In this document: positions 36,954 through 45,538 of the stretch, one piece after another | Layout: each line of letters opens with the position of its first letter | Position numbering within the stretch: the stretch's first letter is position 1 | Source: Tessaracoccus lapidicaptus | GTDB taxonomy: Bacteria > Actinomycetota > Actinomycetes > Propionibacteriales > Propionibacteriaceae | Direction of reading: 5' to 3' | DNA: 64,000 bases | Assembly (NCBI RefSeq): GCF_001693815.1 | Contig: NZ_MBQD01000011.1 | Location: forward strand, 186,001 to 250,000 | Translations under genes and position numbers: made by a program | The notes under the pieces: model-generated | What the model saw: the letters and a program-made list of their open reading frames with translations, nothing else | What the model was told of the DNA's origin: nothing | Database searches by the model: none

Positions 36954-37609
36954 GCGAGGAGGCGGCCGGTGCGCCCCTGCGGGTGGTGATCGTCGACGAT
37001 CACGCGATGTTCCGGGCGGGGGTCCGGCATGAGATCGGTCAGCGCTGCGCGGTGGTGGGTGAGGGCGAGGATGTGGCGACGGCGGTCGCCGCCATCGTCG
37101 CGACGCAGCCCGACGTCGTGCTCTTGGACGTGCACCTGCCCGGCGGGGGAGGCGCGGAGGTCATCAAACAGGTCCTCCCGGTCGCGCCGCAGGTGAAGTT
37201 CCTGGCGCTGTCGGTCTCGGACGCGGCGCAGGACGTCATCGGCGTCATCCGCGCCGGCGCCCGGGGCTACGTCACCAAGTCCATCAGCTCGGACGAACTG
37301 CTGGAGGGCATCGCGCGGGTGGCCGGCGGCGACGCCGTCTTCTCGCCGCGGCTGGCGGGATTCGTCCTCGACGCGTTCTCCGGGGCCGTCGACCTGTCGG
37401 GCATCGACGAGGAACTGGACCGGCTCAGCGCCCGGGAGCGGGAGGTCCTCAAGCTCATCGCCCGCGGCTATTCCTACAAGGAGGTGGCGCGGGAGCTGTT
37501 CATCTCCATCAAGACGGTCGAGACCCACGTCTCCAGCGTCCTGCGGAAGCTGCAGCTGTCCAACCGGCATCAATTGACGAAGTGGGCCACCGACCGCCAT
37601 CTGATCTGA
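36950..37609 (+). CDS. LuxR/NarL-family response regulator
   Basis: 219 residues. Receiver domain with acidic pocket VIVDDH (Asp16-Asp17), phosphoacceptor Asp60 in VVLLDVHLPGGGG, and conserved Thr/Lys in RGYVTKS. The C-terminal LuxR HTH is LSAREREVLKLIARGYSYKE to ISIKTVETHVSSVL. It is the partner of the overlapping PspC-kinase and probably regulates the divergent PspC genes and its own operon. A perfect 15-bp hairpin follows. Confidence 0.93.
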   Translation: MSEEAAGAPLRVVIVDDHAMFRAGVRHEIGQRCAVVGEGEDVATAVAAIVATQPDVVLLDVHLPGGGGAEVIKQVLPVAPQVKFLALSVSDAAQDVIGVIRAGARGYVTKSISSDELLEGIARVAGGDAVFSPRLAGFVLDAFSGAVDLSGIDEELDRLSAREREVLKLIARGYSYKEVARELFISIKTVETHVSSVLRKLQLSNRHQLTKWATDRHLI

Positions 37610-37627
37610 CGGCGGAGCACATGAAAG

Positions 37628-37663
37628 AAGGGGCGGGCCCGGTGTGAACCGGGCCCGCCCCTT
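37628..37663. terminator. Bidirectional terminator between the response regulator and the YeaQ-like gene
   Basis: A perfect 15-bp stem (37628-37642 with 37649-37663) around TGTGAA. The stem begins AA and ends TT, giving short A/T ends in both directions. It lies between two convergent genes. Confidence 0.85.
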
Positions 37664-37682
37664 GTCGAGAGCCGAGTGGCGA

Positions 37683-37946
37683 TCAGGCCTTGCGCTTCTG
37701 CATCCAGCCGTAGATGACGAGGATGAGCAGAGCGCCCAGGACCGAGAAGATCAGCCCGGACACGGAGAAGATGTCGGAGTAGGAGACGTTGAAGATGAGG
37801 CCGCCGAGGAAGCCGCCCAGGAGGGCGCCGGCGATGCCGAGCAGGATCGTGGCGAGCCAGCCGCCGCCCTGCTTACCGGGGAGGATGGCCTTGGCGATAG
37901 CGCCGCCGATGAGACCGATGACGATGTACGCAATGATTGTTCCCAT
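37683..37946 (-). CDS. GlsB/YeaQ/YmgE-family stress membrane protein
   Basis: 87 residues, the 'transglycosylase-associated' small membrane family. Three membrane helices: IIAYIVIGLIGGAIAKAI, ATILLGIAGALLGGFLGGLIF and SGLIFSVLGALLILVIYG, with the conserved GGGW between the first two and a basic end. Its role is unclear; members are induced by envelope or general stress. Placed next to the PspC module with a shared terminator. The promoter side has a CATGCC-c-GGCATG inverted repeat at 37955-37967. Confidence 0.85.
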   Translation of the reverse strand: MGTIIAYIVIGLIGGAIAKAILPGKQGGGWLATILLGIAGALLGGFLGGLIFNVSYSDIFSVSGLIFSVLGALLILVIYGWMQKRKA

Positions 37947-37954
37947 GCCCCCAT

Positions 37955-37967
37955 CATGCCCGGCATG
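37955..37967. promoter_or_regulatory. Inverted repeat upstream of the YeaQ-like gene
   Basis: CATGCC-c-GGCATG, perfect 6+6, starting 9 bases upstream of the ATG on the minus strand. It is a candidate operator or a leader hairpin; the binding protein is unknown. Confidence 0.35.
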
Positions 37968-38043
37968 GGGTGCACTGTAAACTTGGCGCGCCGAGTTCTG
38001 CCCTCGGTGAAATCCGGTTTAGAAGAGCCTCGCGCCGGTGGGC

Positions 38044-38049
38044 TAGCCT
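38044..38049 (+). promoter_or_regulatory. Leaderless -10 box of the small membrane gene
   Basis: TAGCCT lies 7 bases before the ATG at 38057, without RBS. Confidence 0.4.
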
Positions 38050-38056
38050 CGGGGAC

Positions 38057-38398
38057 ATGGAATTCCTGCGCGATCTTCTCGTCCTTCTCCACTTCGTCGG
38101 GTTCGCCGCATTGTTCGGCGGCGCATTCGTTCAGGTGAAGGGCCCCGGACGGGTGGTCAACGCCGCCATGGTGCACGGTGCGTTGACCCAGCTCGTGACC
38201 GGGCTGCTGCTGGTGGGGCTCGCGGAGATGGGTGACGCGGACGTCAACCACACGAAGGTCGGCATCAAGCTGGTGGTGCTGCTGGTCGTCGGCGCGCTCG
38301 TGTTCGTCGGCCGCCGTCGCGACCCGCTGCCCGCTGGCTGGTTCTGGGGGATCCTCGGCCTCACGCTCCTCAACGCCGCGGTGGCCGTGTTCGTCTGA
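38057..38398 (+). CDS. Small multi-pass membrane protein
   Basis: 113 residues with four hydrophobic segments: LLVLLHFVGFAALFGGAFVQ, VHGALTQLVTGLLLVGLAEM, IKLVVLLVVGALVFVG and WFWGILGLTLLNAAVAVFV. It resembles conserved actinobacterial membrane proteins annotated only as hypothetical; no catalytic motif is seen. The short segment HTKVGIKL between helices recalls small integral proteins of the DUF2269 or CopD type, but this is weak. It is convergent with the cardiolipin synthase gene, 3 bases apart. Confidence 0.75.
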   Translation: MEFLRDLLVLLHFVGFAALFGGAFVQVKGPGRVVNAAMVHGALTQLVTGLLLVGLAEMGDADVNHTKVGIKLVVLLVVGALVFVGRRRDPLPAGWFWGILGLTLLNAAVAVFV

Positions 38399-38401
38399 TC
38401 C

Positions 38402-39631
38402 TCAGAAGAGGGGCCGCCAGGGGCTGAGGAACATCTCGGTCGCCTTGGCGACGATCGACCGCTCGCGCCAGCGGTCCTCGGTGAGCTCGATGCAGTTCGA
38501 CTCGTCGGTGAGGAAGACGTCCTCCATGTGGGCGGCCACGTCGTCGTCGGTGATCTCGATGTTGACTTCGTAATTGCCGAGCAGGCTCAGCCGGTCGAGG
38601 TTGGCGGTCCCGATGGTGGACCAGCGCCCGTCGATCGTGGCGGTCTTGGAGTGCACCATCGCGCCCTGGTAGAGAAACAGGCGGATGCCGGAGCGCAGGA
38701 GCGTCGTGTAATAGCCGCGAGACAACCAGTCGGCCACCACGTGGTTGGAGCGCGCCGGAACGATGATCCGGACGTCCACGCCGCGCCGCACGGCGTCGCG
38801 CAACGCGCCGACCAGGTCGTCGTCGGGGATGAGGTACGCGTGGGTCAGCCAGATGTGGTGGCTGGCCCGGTCGATGGCCTCGAGGTACATGTTGCGGATC
38901 GGGTAGACCTGCAGGCGCGGGGTGTTGCGATGCAGGCGCACCGTCGGCTCCCAGTCGCGCTCCGGGTTGGCCTCGATGCGGTCGCGGACCTTGGGGTGCA
39001 GATTCCAGAAGTCGATGAAGGCGTTCTCCAGCTCCGCAACTCCCTCGCCCTCGATCCGAGCATGCGTGTCGCGCCAGCCGGTGGCGTACAACGAGCCGAT
39101 GTTGTAGCCGCCGACGAAGCCGACGCGGCCGTCGACGGTGAGGAGCTTGCGGTGGTCGCGGCCCCAGCTGCGCGGCGACCACGGCAGGGGGAACGCCGGG
39201 TGCGGCATGGTGGTGACGCGCTCGGAGATCGCGGCGTAGAACCGGCGGGGCACGACGAGGTTGGCGAACTCGTCCCACACCACGTAGACCGCGACCCCCC
39301 GCTCCGCGGCTCTGCCGAGGGCCTCCCGGAAGCGAACGCCCTCCTCGTCGCCCTTCCAGATGAAGGTCTCGAAGTAGATGTGATGCTGCGCGGCGTCGAT
39401 CGACTCGATCATGGCGTCGTAAACGTGCTCGCCGTAGGTGTAGACCGTGACCTGGTCGTCGCCGACGGGCATCGGCTCCGGCTTGGTGACGGGAAACTTG
39501 CGGGTGCGGCGCTTCTTCTTGCGCAGCGACTCCACGGCGGTGAGCAGCACCATCGCGAGGACCTGGAGGAGGAGCACCGCGGTGGTGACCCGGCCGAAGA
39601 TGTTCCGGGCGCGGGCGAACGCGTCACGCAT
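38402..39631 (-). CDS. Phospholipase D-type cardiolipin synthase
   Basis: Joins phosphatidylglycerol (or another donor) to form cardiolipin at the membrane. 409 residues: an N-terminal helix (TTAVLLLQVLAMVLLTAV), a basic KKKRRTRK stretch, and two HKD motifs, DHRKLLTVDGRVGFVGGYN and HSKTATIDGRWSTIGTANLD. The ATG at 39631 has TATGCT (39643-39638) 6 bases upstream; longer in-frame sequence to 39742 overlaps the pcrA coding start and is rejected. Family members may also transfer other head groups. Confidence 0.87.
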   Translation of the reverse strand: MRDAFARARNIFGRVTTAVLLLQVLAMVLLTAVESLRKKKRRTRKFPVTKPEPMPVGDDQVTVYTYGEHVYDAMIESIDAAQHHIYFETFIWKGDEEGVRFREALGRAAERGVAVYVVWDEFANLVVPRRFYAAISERVTTMPHPAFPLPWSPRSWGRDHRKLLTVDGRVGFVGGYNIGSLYATGWRDTHARIEGEGVAELENAFIDFWNLHPKVRDRIEANPERDWEPTVRLHRNTPRLQVYPIRNMYLEAIDRASHHIWLTHAYLIPDDDLVGALRDAVRRGVDVRIIVPARSNHVVADWLSRGYYTTLLRSGIRLFLYQGAMVHSKTATIDGRWSTIGTANLDRLSLLGNYEVNIEITDDDVAAHMEDVFLTDESNCIELTEDRWRERSIVAKATEMFLSPWRPLF

Positions 39632-39637
39632 GCCCGC

Positions 39638-39643
39638 AGCATA
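39638..39643 (-). promoter_or_regulatory. Leaderless -10 box of the cardiolipin synthase gene
   Basis: TATGCT on the minus strand, 6 bases from the ATG at 39631. Confidence 0.45.
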
Positions 39644-39670
39644 GCGAGGGGGACGCCGCCGGGCGGACGG

Positions 39671-39676
39671 TAGGCT
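39671..39676 (+). promoter_or_regulatory. -10 box of pcrA
   Basis: TAGGCT lies 11 bases before the ATG at 39688, which would leave a leader of about 4-5 bases and no room for an RBS. It is divergent from the cardiolipin synthase promoter 28 bases away. Confidence 0.4.
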
Positions 39677-39687
39677 TGACCCCCGAC

Positions 39688-42102
39688 ATGACTGACTCCC
39701 TCTTCCCCGACCTGTTCGCGGCCTTCCAGCCGGACGAGCCACCCCGCCCGGCCCCCGAGCGGGATCAGCGGCGCGCCTCGGCCAAGCGCGTCTCGGAGGA
39801 GGAACTCCTGGCCGGGCTGAACCCGCCGCAGCGCGAGGCGGTGCTGCACGCCGGCGGCCCGGTGCTCGTCGTGGCCGGCGCCGGTTCCGGCAAGACGCGC
39901 GTGCTCACACGCCGAATCGCCCACCTGGTGTCGCAGCGCGACGTCCATCCCGGGTCCATCCTCGCCATCACGTTCACCAACAAGGCGGCCGCCGAGATGC
40001 GTGAGCGGGTCGTGGACCTGGTGGGGAACCGGGCCAAGCTCATGTGGGTCTCGACGTTCCACTCGGCGTGCGTGCGCATCCTGCGCCAGGACATCGACCG
40101 CTTCGGCATGGCCAAGACGTTCTCCATCTACGACGACGCCGACTCGAAGCGCCTCATGTCGCTGGTGTGCCGGGACCTGGAGCTCGACCCCAAGCGTTAC
40201 CCGGTGCGGGCCGTGATGAACAAGGTCAGCGGCTTCAAGAACGAACTCGTCGACTACGAACAGGCCCTCGCGGAGGCGTCGACGCCGCCGCAGAAGGTCT
40301 TCGCGGAGGCATACGCCGACTACCAGTCCCGCCTGCACGCCGCGCACGCACTGGACTTCGACGACCTCATCATGACGACCGTCCACCTGTTCCAGGCATT
40401 CCCGGACGTGCGGGAGAAGTACCGGCGGCGCTTCCGGCACGTGCTCGTCGACGAGTACCAGGACACCAACCACGCCCAGTACGCCCTGGTGCGGGAGCTG
40501 TGTGCGGGCGAGGTTGAGGGCGTGGTGCCGGGCTCCCCGACCGTGGAGCCGGCCGAGCTCATGGTCGTCGGCGACTCCGACCAGTCGATCTATGCCTTCC
40601 GCGGGGCCACGATCCGCAACATCCTCGACTTCGAGGCCGACTTCCCGGGCGCCCGCACCGTCGTGCTGGACCAGAACTACCGCTCGACGCAGAACGTGCT
40701 GACCGCCGCGAACTCGGTGATCTCCCGCAACCAGGGCCGGCGCGAGAAGCACCTCTGGTCCGAGCTTGGCGAGGGGGAGCTCATCGTCGGCTGGGTGGCG
40801 GACACGGAGATGGACGAGGCCCAGTTCGTCGCCGACGAGATCGACCGGCTGAGCGACGCCGGCGAGTCGCAGTACGGCGACACGGCCGTCTTCTACCGCA
40901 CCAACGCGCAGTCGCGTGCGTTCGAGGAGGTGTTCATCCGCGTCGGGATGCCCTACAAGGTGGTCGGCGGCGTGCGCTTCTACGAGCGGCGCGAGATCCG
41001 CGACGCGCTCGCGTACCTGCGGGCGCTCGCGAACCCCGCCGACGACGTGTCCGTTCGCCGCATCCTCAACGTGCCCAAGCGTGGCATCGGGGACCGGGCC
41101 GAGGCGGCCATCGCGACCCTCGCCTCGGCGGAACGGATCAGCTTCTTCGATGCGCTGCAGCGCGCCGCCGAGGCCCCCGGGCTGGCGAGCCGGTCCGTGA
41201 AGCTCATCCAGGGCTTCGTCGATGTCATGAACCTGCACCGCGCGATGGTGGCGCAGGGCCGCCCGGCCGACGAGGTGCTCACCTCCATCCTCAAGGAGTC
41301 GGCGTACCTGCCGGAGTTGGAGGCGTCGACCGACCCGCAGGACGAGACGCGGGTGGAGAACCTCATCGAGCTGGTGTCTGTGGCGGCGGAGTTCGTGGCG
41401 GCCGCCACCACCGTCGACCTCGACGAGGCGGGGGCCGAGTCTGGGCTCGTCGCCGGCATGCCGGAGCCCGACGACTCCCTGGCCGCATTCCTGGAGCGGG
41501 TCGCGCTGGTCGCGGACTCGGACCAGGTCCCGGACCGCGACGAGAGCAAGGGCGTCGTCACGCTCATGACGCTACACACCGCGAAGGGTCTGGAGTTCGA
41601 CACGGTGTTCCTCACCGGCATGGAGGAGGGAATGTTCCCGCACATGCGGGCGCTCACCGACCCCCACGAGCTGGAGGAGGAGCGGCGGTTGGCCTATGTG
41701 GGCATCACGCGGGCGCGCAAGCGCCTCTACCTCACCCGGTCGCAGGTGCGGGTCACGTTCGGCGCGCCGGCGTACAACCCGCAGTCGCGGTTCTTCGAGG
41801 AGATCCCCCCGCACGTGCTCGACTGGCGCCGCACGGGCGCCGCGACGACGACGTGGGCCAGCTCGGCCGCCACGCGCAACCGGCAGACGTCGGCGTCGAT
41901 CCAGAGCTTCGGGACCGGCAGCGGGCCGAAGTTCACCCTGCCGTCGCTGACGGCGGGGGACCGGGTGCTGCACGCCAGCTTCGGCATGGGCAGCGTCGTC
42001 GCGGTGCATGGGGCGGGCGAGGCCACGAAGGTGGACGTGGACTTCGGGTCAGCGGGGACGAAGAGGCTGAGCCTCAAGCACGCCCCGATGGAGAAGCTCT
42101 AG
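39688..42102 (+). CDS. pcrA: UvrD/PcrA-family ATP-dependent DNA helicase
   Basis: SF1A 3'-5' helicase for nucleotide excision repair and replication restart. 804 residues: Q motif LNPPQREAV, Walker A GAGSGKT (64-70), TFTNKAAAEMRERV, Walker B DEYQDTN, VGDSDQSIYAFRGA (III), QNYRSTQ (IV), TLHTAKGLEFD (V) and YVGITRARKRLYLT (VI). The C terminus (DRVLHASFGMGSVVAVHG to the end) is the PcrA/UvrD1 tudor-like domain that contacts RNA polymerase. ATG 39688 gives MTDSLFPDLF; a TTG four codons upstream is rejected. Equivalent to mycobacterial uvrD1 by position next to an M23 gene and sucCD. Confidence 0.94.
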   Translation: MTDSLFPDLFAAFQPDEPPRPAPERDQRRASAKRVSEEELLAGLNPPQREAVLHAGGPVLVVAGAGSGKTRVLTRRIAHLVSQRDVHPGSILAITFTNKAAAEMRERVVDLVGNRAKLMWVSTFHSACVRILRQDIDRFGMAKTFSIYDDADSKRLMSLVCRDLELDPKRYPVRAVMNKVSGFKNELVDYEQALAEASTPPQKVFAEAYADYQSRLHAAHALDFDDLIMTTVHLFQAFPDVREKYRRRFRHVLVDEYQDTNHAQYALVRELCAGEVEGVVPGSPTVEPAELMVVGDSDQSIYAFRGATIRNILDFEADFPGARTVVLDQNYRSTQNVLTAANSVISRNQGRREKHLWSELGEGELIVGWVADTEMDEAQFVADEIDRLSDAGESQYGDTAVFYRTNAQSRAFEEVFIRVGMPYKVVGGVRFYERREIRDALAYLRALANPADDVSVRRILNVPKRGIGDRAEAAIATLASAERISFFDALQRAAEAPGLASRSVKLIQGFVDVMNLHRAMVAQGRPADEVLTSILKESAYLPELEASTDPQDETRVENLIELVSVAAEFVAAATTVDLDEAGAESGLVAGMPEPDDSLAAFLERVALVADSDQVPDRDESKGVVTLMTLHTAKGLEFDTVFLTGMEEGMFPHMRALTDPHELEEERRLAYVGITRARKRLYLTRSQVRVTFGAPAYNPQSRFFEEIPPHVLDWRRTGAATTTWASSAATRNRQTSASIQSFGTGSGPKFTLPSLTAGDRVLHASFGMGSVVAVHGAGEATKVDVDFGSAGTKRLSLKHAPMEKL

Positions 42103-42103
42103 C

Positions 42104-43117
42104 TCAGCGGACTCCGAGCGACCGCAGGAAGGTCATCGGGTTGGACGCCGCGTACACGTCGCCGGGGGTCACGCCCGGCTTGTAGTACTCGAGGTGCAGG
42201 TGCGCGCCGAAGGAGCGCCCGGTGTTGCCGACGTAGCCGATGAGCTGACCGGCCTTGACCGTCTGGCCGGTGCGGACCTTCTTGCCGCTCATGTGGGCGT
42301 ACAGCGTCGAGCCGCCGTTGCTGTGCTGGATCACGACGTTGATACCGGCCCAGCCGCCGGCGGTGGGGCTGAGGACGACGCCGGAGGCGACGGCGTAGAT
42401 CGGGGTGCCGACGGGTGCCGGGAAATCCTGGCCCGTGTGGTACCGGGACCAGCTGCCGGTGGCGCCGAAGCCGGCACCGATGCGGTAGTTCGACTTGACC
42501 GGCATGGAGCCGCCCTTGGTCGTGAGGTCCTCGATCTCCTTGGCCGACATGCCGGAGGTCGAGACGCCCATGGCCTCCGCGGCCTTCTTGGCCTCGGCGA
42601 GCTTGCGGGCGGCCTCCTCGGCCTCCTTCTTCAGCTTCGCGCTCTGGGCCGACACGAGCTGCATGTCCGCGTCCATGAGGCGCTGGCGCTCGCTGGCGTT
42701 GGTCATCCACTCGGCCTCTGCGGCGGACTCCACGGACGCGCCCATCGCTGCGGCGCGCTCCTGTGCGTTCTCGTCGGCGACGGCTGCGGTCAGGTTGTCG
42801 CGCACGCTGGAGCGGCTGACTTCCTGCGAGCGGTCGGCGAATCCGGCGGCGGCGGCGGACGCGGCTGCCGCGGGGACCGCGATCTCGGCCGATTCGCCCG
42901 CGGCGTCGACGTCACCGCCGCGGGAGGCGTAGGCGAACGCGAACAGAGCGCCGACGGACAGCGCGCTCGAGACGGCCAGCGCGACGACGCGGCGGCTGAA
43001 CGAGAAGGCGGGGGTGGAGGAGCGGCGGGCCGGGGAGGTGGCGGGGGTCAGTTCGACGAGGTCGTCGGCGGCGTCTGCTGCGCGTCGCGCGGCGCGTGCT
43101 GTGGTCTCGTCGTACAC
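42104..43117 (-). CDS. M23-family metallopeptidase, membrane-anchored, with coiled coil
   Basis: Predicted cell-wall hydrolase (or degenerate regulator) facing outside. 337 residues: a cytoplasmic N terminus, one helix (VVALAVSSALSVGALFAFAYA, about 45-65), a coiled coil rich in Glu/Lys/Ala (KLKKEAEEAARKLAEAKKA), then LytM/M23 with zinc ligands in YHTGQDF (H-x3-D) and AHLHLE (H-x-H), plus GYVGNTGRSFG. The full ligand set suggests it is active. GTG start at 43117 with GAGGAG close upstream. It is convergent with pcrA, one base apart, as in the mycobacterial uvrD1-Rv0950c pair. Confidence 0.9.
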   Translation of the reverse strand: MYDETTARAARRAADAADDLVELTPATSPARRSSTPAFSFSRRVVALAVSSALSVGALFAFAYASRGGDVDAAGESAEIAVPAAAASAAAAGFADRSQEVSRSSVRDNLTAAVADENAQERAAAMGASVESAAEAEWMTNASERQRLMDADMQLVSAQSAKLKKEAEEAARKLAEAKKAAEAMGVSTSGMSAKEIEDLTTKGGSMPVKSNYRIGAGFGATGSWSRYHTGQDFPAPVGTPIYAVASGVVLSPTAGGWAGINVVIQHSNGGSTLYAHMSGKKVRTGQTVKAGQLIGYVGNTGRSFGAHLHLEYYKPGVTPGDVYAASNPMTFLRSLGVR

Positions 43118-43161
43118 CTGACTCCTCGTGTGACCCTGGATCTTCCGGCTGTCCGCTGGAA

Positions 43162-43189
43162 ACCTTAACAGTTCTCAGGAATCTCTCAA
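43162..43189 (-). promoter_or_regulatory. Promoter of the M23 peptidase gene
   Basis: On the minus strand: -35 TTGAGA (43189-43184), 16-base spacer, -10 TAAGGT (43167-43162). The start would be near 43155, giving a leader of about 38 bases with GAGGAG. Confidence 0.5.
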
Positions 43190-43256
43190 AGTCGGGGTGG
43201 GTGTTGTCTCCCGGAGTGGACGTGGGGATGAGCCTGCGCCTCGTGTCAACGACGGT

Positions 43257-43268
43257 TTGATCGATCAA
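43257..43268. promoter_or_regulatory. 12-bp palindrome TTGATCGATCAA upstream of sucCD
   Basis: Perfectly symmetrical and AT-rich against a GC-rich background. A related half, TTTGATCGA, recurs at 43414-43422 right at the predicted sucC transcription start. Two such sites suggest an operator for a sucCD regulator; identity unknown. Confidence 0.45.
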
Positions 43269-43400
43269 TCTGGTGTGTCATGGCAACGATTCCCGGCGCA
43301 GGCTCGTCGAGGGCCCGCAAGCCGCGTGTCAGGCTCAACCGCCGGTACCGGGGGCGGCCCCGGCCGCCGCGATGCCCTTCCGGTGGGCAACCCGCCCGGG

Positions 43401-43406
43401 TAGTCT
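43401..43406 (+). promoter_or_regulatory. -10 box of sucCD
   Basis: TAGTCT, predicted start near 43413. The leader carries AAGGAC at 43431-43436 before the GTG at 43441. Confidence 0.45.
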
Positions 43407-43440
43407 GGCGGAGTTTGATCGACCCAACCGAAGGACCAAC

Positions 43441-44616
43441 GTGGATCTCCTCGAGTATCAAGCGCGCGATCTGTTCGAGCAGTTCGGAGTGCCCGTTCTG
43501 CCCGGCCGCATCGCCACGACCCCCGCCGAGGCGCGCGCAGCGTACGACGACCTCGGCGTCGACCTCGTCGTCATCAAGGCCCAGGTGCGCACGGGGGGCC
43601 GCGGCAAGGCCGGCGGCGTCAAGCTCGCCCGCGGCGCGGACGCCGTCGAGAAGACCGCCGCGGAGATCCTCGCCCTGGACATCAAGGGGCACCGCGTCGA
43701 GACCGTGATGCTGAGCCCGGGCGCAGACATCGCCGAGGAGTACTACTTCTCCATCCTGCTCGACCGCGCCGCAGGCGGCTACCTCGCCATGGTCAGCATC
43801 GAGGGGGGCATGGACATCGAGACGCTCGCCGTCGAACGCCCCGAGGCGCTGGTGAAGGTGCCGCTCGATCCCGTCGAGGGGATCACGCCCACCGTCGCCC
43901 AACGCATCGTGACCGAGGCCGGGTTCCTCCCCGACGATCACCGCGCCGTCGGCGAGGTGCTCCAGACTCTGTGGCGCGTGTTCCACGAGTCCGACGCGAC
44001 GCTGGTGGAGGTCAACCCGCTGGTCAAGACGGGCTCGGGCGACATCATCGCGCTCGACGGCAAGGTCACCCTCGACGGCAACGCCGACTTCCGCCATCCC
44101 GAATGGGAGCAGTACTCGGAGACGACGGGGGACGTGGACCTCGAGCGCCAGGCCCGCGAACTGGACCTCAACTACGTAAAGCTCGACGGCAGCATCGGGG
44201 TCATCGGGAACGGGGCGGGCCTCGTGATGAGCAGCCTCGACGTCGTCGCGGCCGCCGGCGCGGACTTGCCGGGCGCGCCGAAGCCGGCGAACTTCCTCGA
44301 CATCGGCGGCGGCGCCTCGGCCACCGTCATGGCCAACGGGCTGCGCATCATCATGAGCGACCCGCAGGTCAAGAGCGTGTTCGTCAACATTTTCGGCGGC
44401 ATCACGGCCTGCAACGACGTCGCCAACGGCATCGTGCACGCCCTGGACATGCTGGGCGACGAGGCACGGCTGCCGATCGTCGTGCGGCTCGACGGCAACT
44501 CCGTCGACGTGGGCAAGGCCATCCTGGCGGAGGCGCGGCATCCGCTCATCATCGTGAAGAACACCATGGACGAGGCCGCGCGGGCCGCCGCGCAACTCGC
44601 CGCCGAAGGGAACTGA
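43441..44616 (+). CDS. sucC: Succinyl-CoA synthetase (ADP/GDP-forming), beta subunit
   Basis: TCA-cycle substrate-level phosphorylation, with SucD. 391 residues: an ATP-grasp domain beginning [38 protein letters not shown] and LVEVNPLV, then the CoA-ligase domain with [30 protein letters not shown] and [15 protein letters not shown]. The GTG at 43441 is chosen because AAGGAC precedes it; an in-frame start at 43273 lies before the promoter. sucD follows after 10 bases. Confidence 0.96.
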   Translation: MDLLEYQARDLFEQFGVPVLPGRIATTPAEARAAYDDLGVDLVVIKAQVRTGGRGKAGGVKLARGADAVEKTAAEILALDIKGHRVETVMLSPGADIAEEYYFSILLDRAAGGYLAMVSIEGGMDIETLAVERPEALVKVPLDPVEGITPTVAQRIVTEAGFLPDDHRAVGEVLQTLWRVFHESDATLVEVNPLVKTGSGDIIALDGKVTLDGNADFRHPEWEQYSETTGDVDLERQARELDLNYVKLDGSIGVIGNGAGLVMSSLDVVAAAGADLPGAPKPANFLDIGGGASATVMANGLRIIMSDPQVKSVFVNIFGGITACNDVANGIVHALDMLGDEARLPIVVRLDGNSVDVGKAILAEARHPLIIVKNTMDEAARAAAQLAAEGN

Positions 44617-44626
44617 GACAACTCCG

Positions 44627-45523
44627 ATGTCGATCTACATCAACGCATCGTCCCGCGTCCTGGTCCAGGGCATGACGGGCCGTGAGGGACGCAAGCACAC
44701 GCAGCGCATGATCATGTCCGGCACCCGCATCGTCGGGGGCGTGACCCCGGGGAAGTCCGGCGAGTCCGTGCTCTTCGAGGAGGATCCGGTCCCGGTCTTC
44801 GGCAGCGTCACGGAGGCCGTCGACGCCACCCATGCCGACGTCTCGGTGGTGTTCGTGCCGCCGAAGTTCGCCAAGGCGGCCGTCCTCGAGGCGGTCGAGG
44901 CCGGCATCGGGCTGTGCGTCGTCATCACCGAGGGCATCCCCGTCCGTGACGCCGTGGAGTTCCATGCCGCGGCCCGCGACTCCGGGACCCGCATCATCGG
45001 CCCCAACTGCCCGGGCCTCATCTCCCCCGGGAAGTCGAACGTCGGCATCATCCCGGCGCACATCTCCGGGCCGGGGCGGATCGGTTTGGTGTCGAAGTCC
45101 GGCACGCTGACCTACCAGATGATGTACGAGCTGCGCGACCACGGCTTCTCCACGGCGGTGGGCATCGGCGGTGACCCCGTGATCGGGACCCGGCACATCG
45201 ACGTCCTGCAGGCCTTCGAGGAGGACCCGGACACCGACCTCATCGTCATGATCGGCGAGATCGGTGGCGACGCCGAGGAGCGGGCGGCCGCCTACATCGC
45301 CGATCACATCACCAAGCCGGTCATCGGCTACGTGGCCGGCTTCACGGCACCGGCGGGGAAGACCATGGGCCACGCGGGCGCCATCATCACCGGTTCGGCC
45401 GGCACGGCGCAGGCGAAGAAGAAGGCCCTTGAAGCCGCCGGGGTCATGGTCGGCGAGACGCCGTCCCTGACGGCGGCGCTGGCCCGCGAGGCCATCGCGG
45501 AACTGCGGCACGCCCGCGCCTGA
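44627..45523 (+). CDS. sucD: Succinyl-CoA synthetase, alpha subunit
   Basis: 298 residues. It holds the CoA-binding Rossmann domain ([28 protein letters not shown]), [20 protein letters not shown], and the phosphohistidine loop MGHAGAII with His249, the residue phosphorylated in catalysis. It ends [11 protein letters not shown]. It forms an operon with sucC. The stop lies 15 bases from the end of the convergent sensor-like gene, a gap too short for a clear terminator. Confidence 0.96.
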   Translation: MSIYINASSRVLVQGMTGREGRKHTQRMIMSGTRIVGGVTPGKSGESVLFEEDPVPVFGSVTEAVDATHADVSVVFVPPKFAKAAVLEAVEAGIGLCVVITEGIPVRDAVEFHAAARDSGTRIIGPNCPGLISPGKSNVGIIPAHISGPGRIGLVSKSGTLTYQMMYELRDHGFSTAVGIGGDPVIGTRHIDVLQAFEEDPDTDLIVMIGEIGGDAEERAAAYIADHITKPVIGYVAGFTAPAGKTMGHAGAIITGSAGTAQAKKKALEAAGVMVGETPSLTAALAREAIAELRHARA

Positions 45524-45538
45524 GCGGCGCCGTCCGCG

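Larger units (their letters stand above)
43118..43440. other. 323-base intergenic region between the M23 and sucC genes
   Basis: No gene is supported here; the open frame beginning at 43280 is Arg/Pro-rich, lacks an RBS and runs into sucC in another frame. The region holds the M23 promoter (43162-43189), a palindrome at 43257-43268, a GC-rich stretch at 43330-43375 and the sucC promoter (43401-43406). No known riboswitch structure is recognised. Confidence 0.6.

Noticed and set aside
43280-43708. A possible short gene before and into sucC (Arg/Pro-rich)
   Set aside because: No RBS, composition like shadow frames, and it overlaps the sucC start out of frame.
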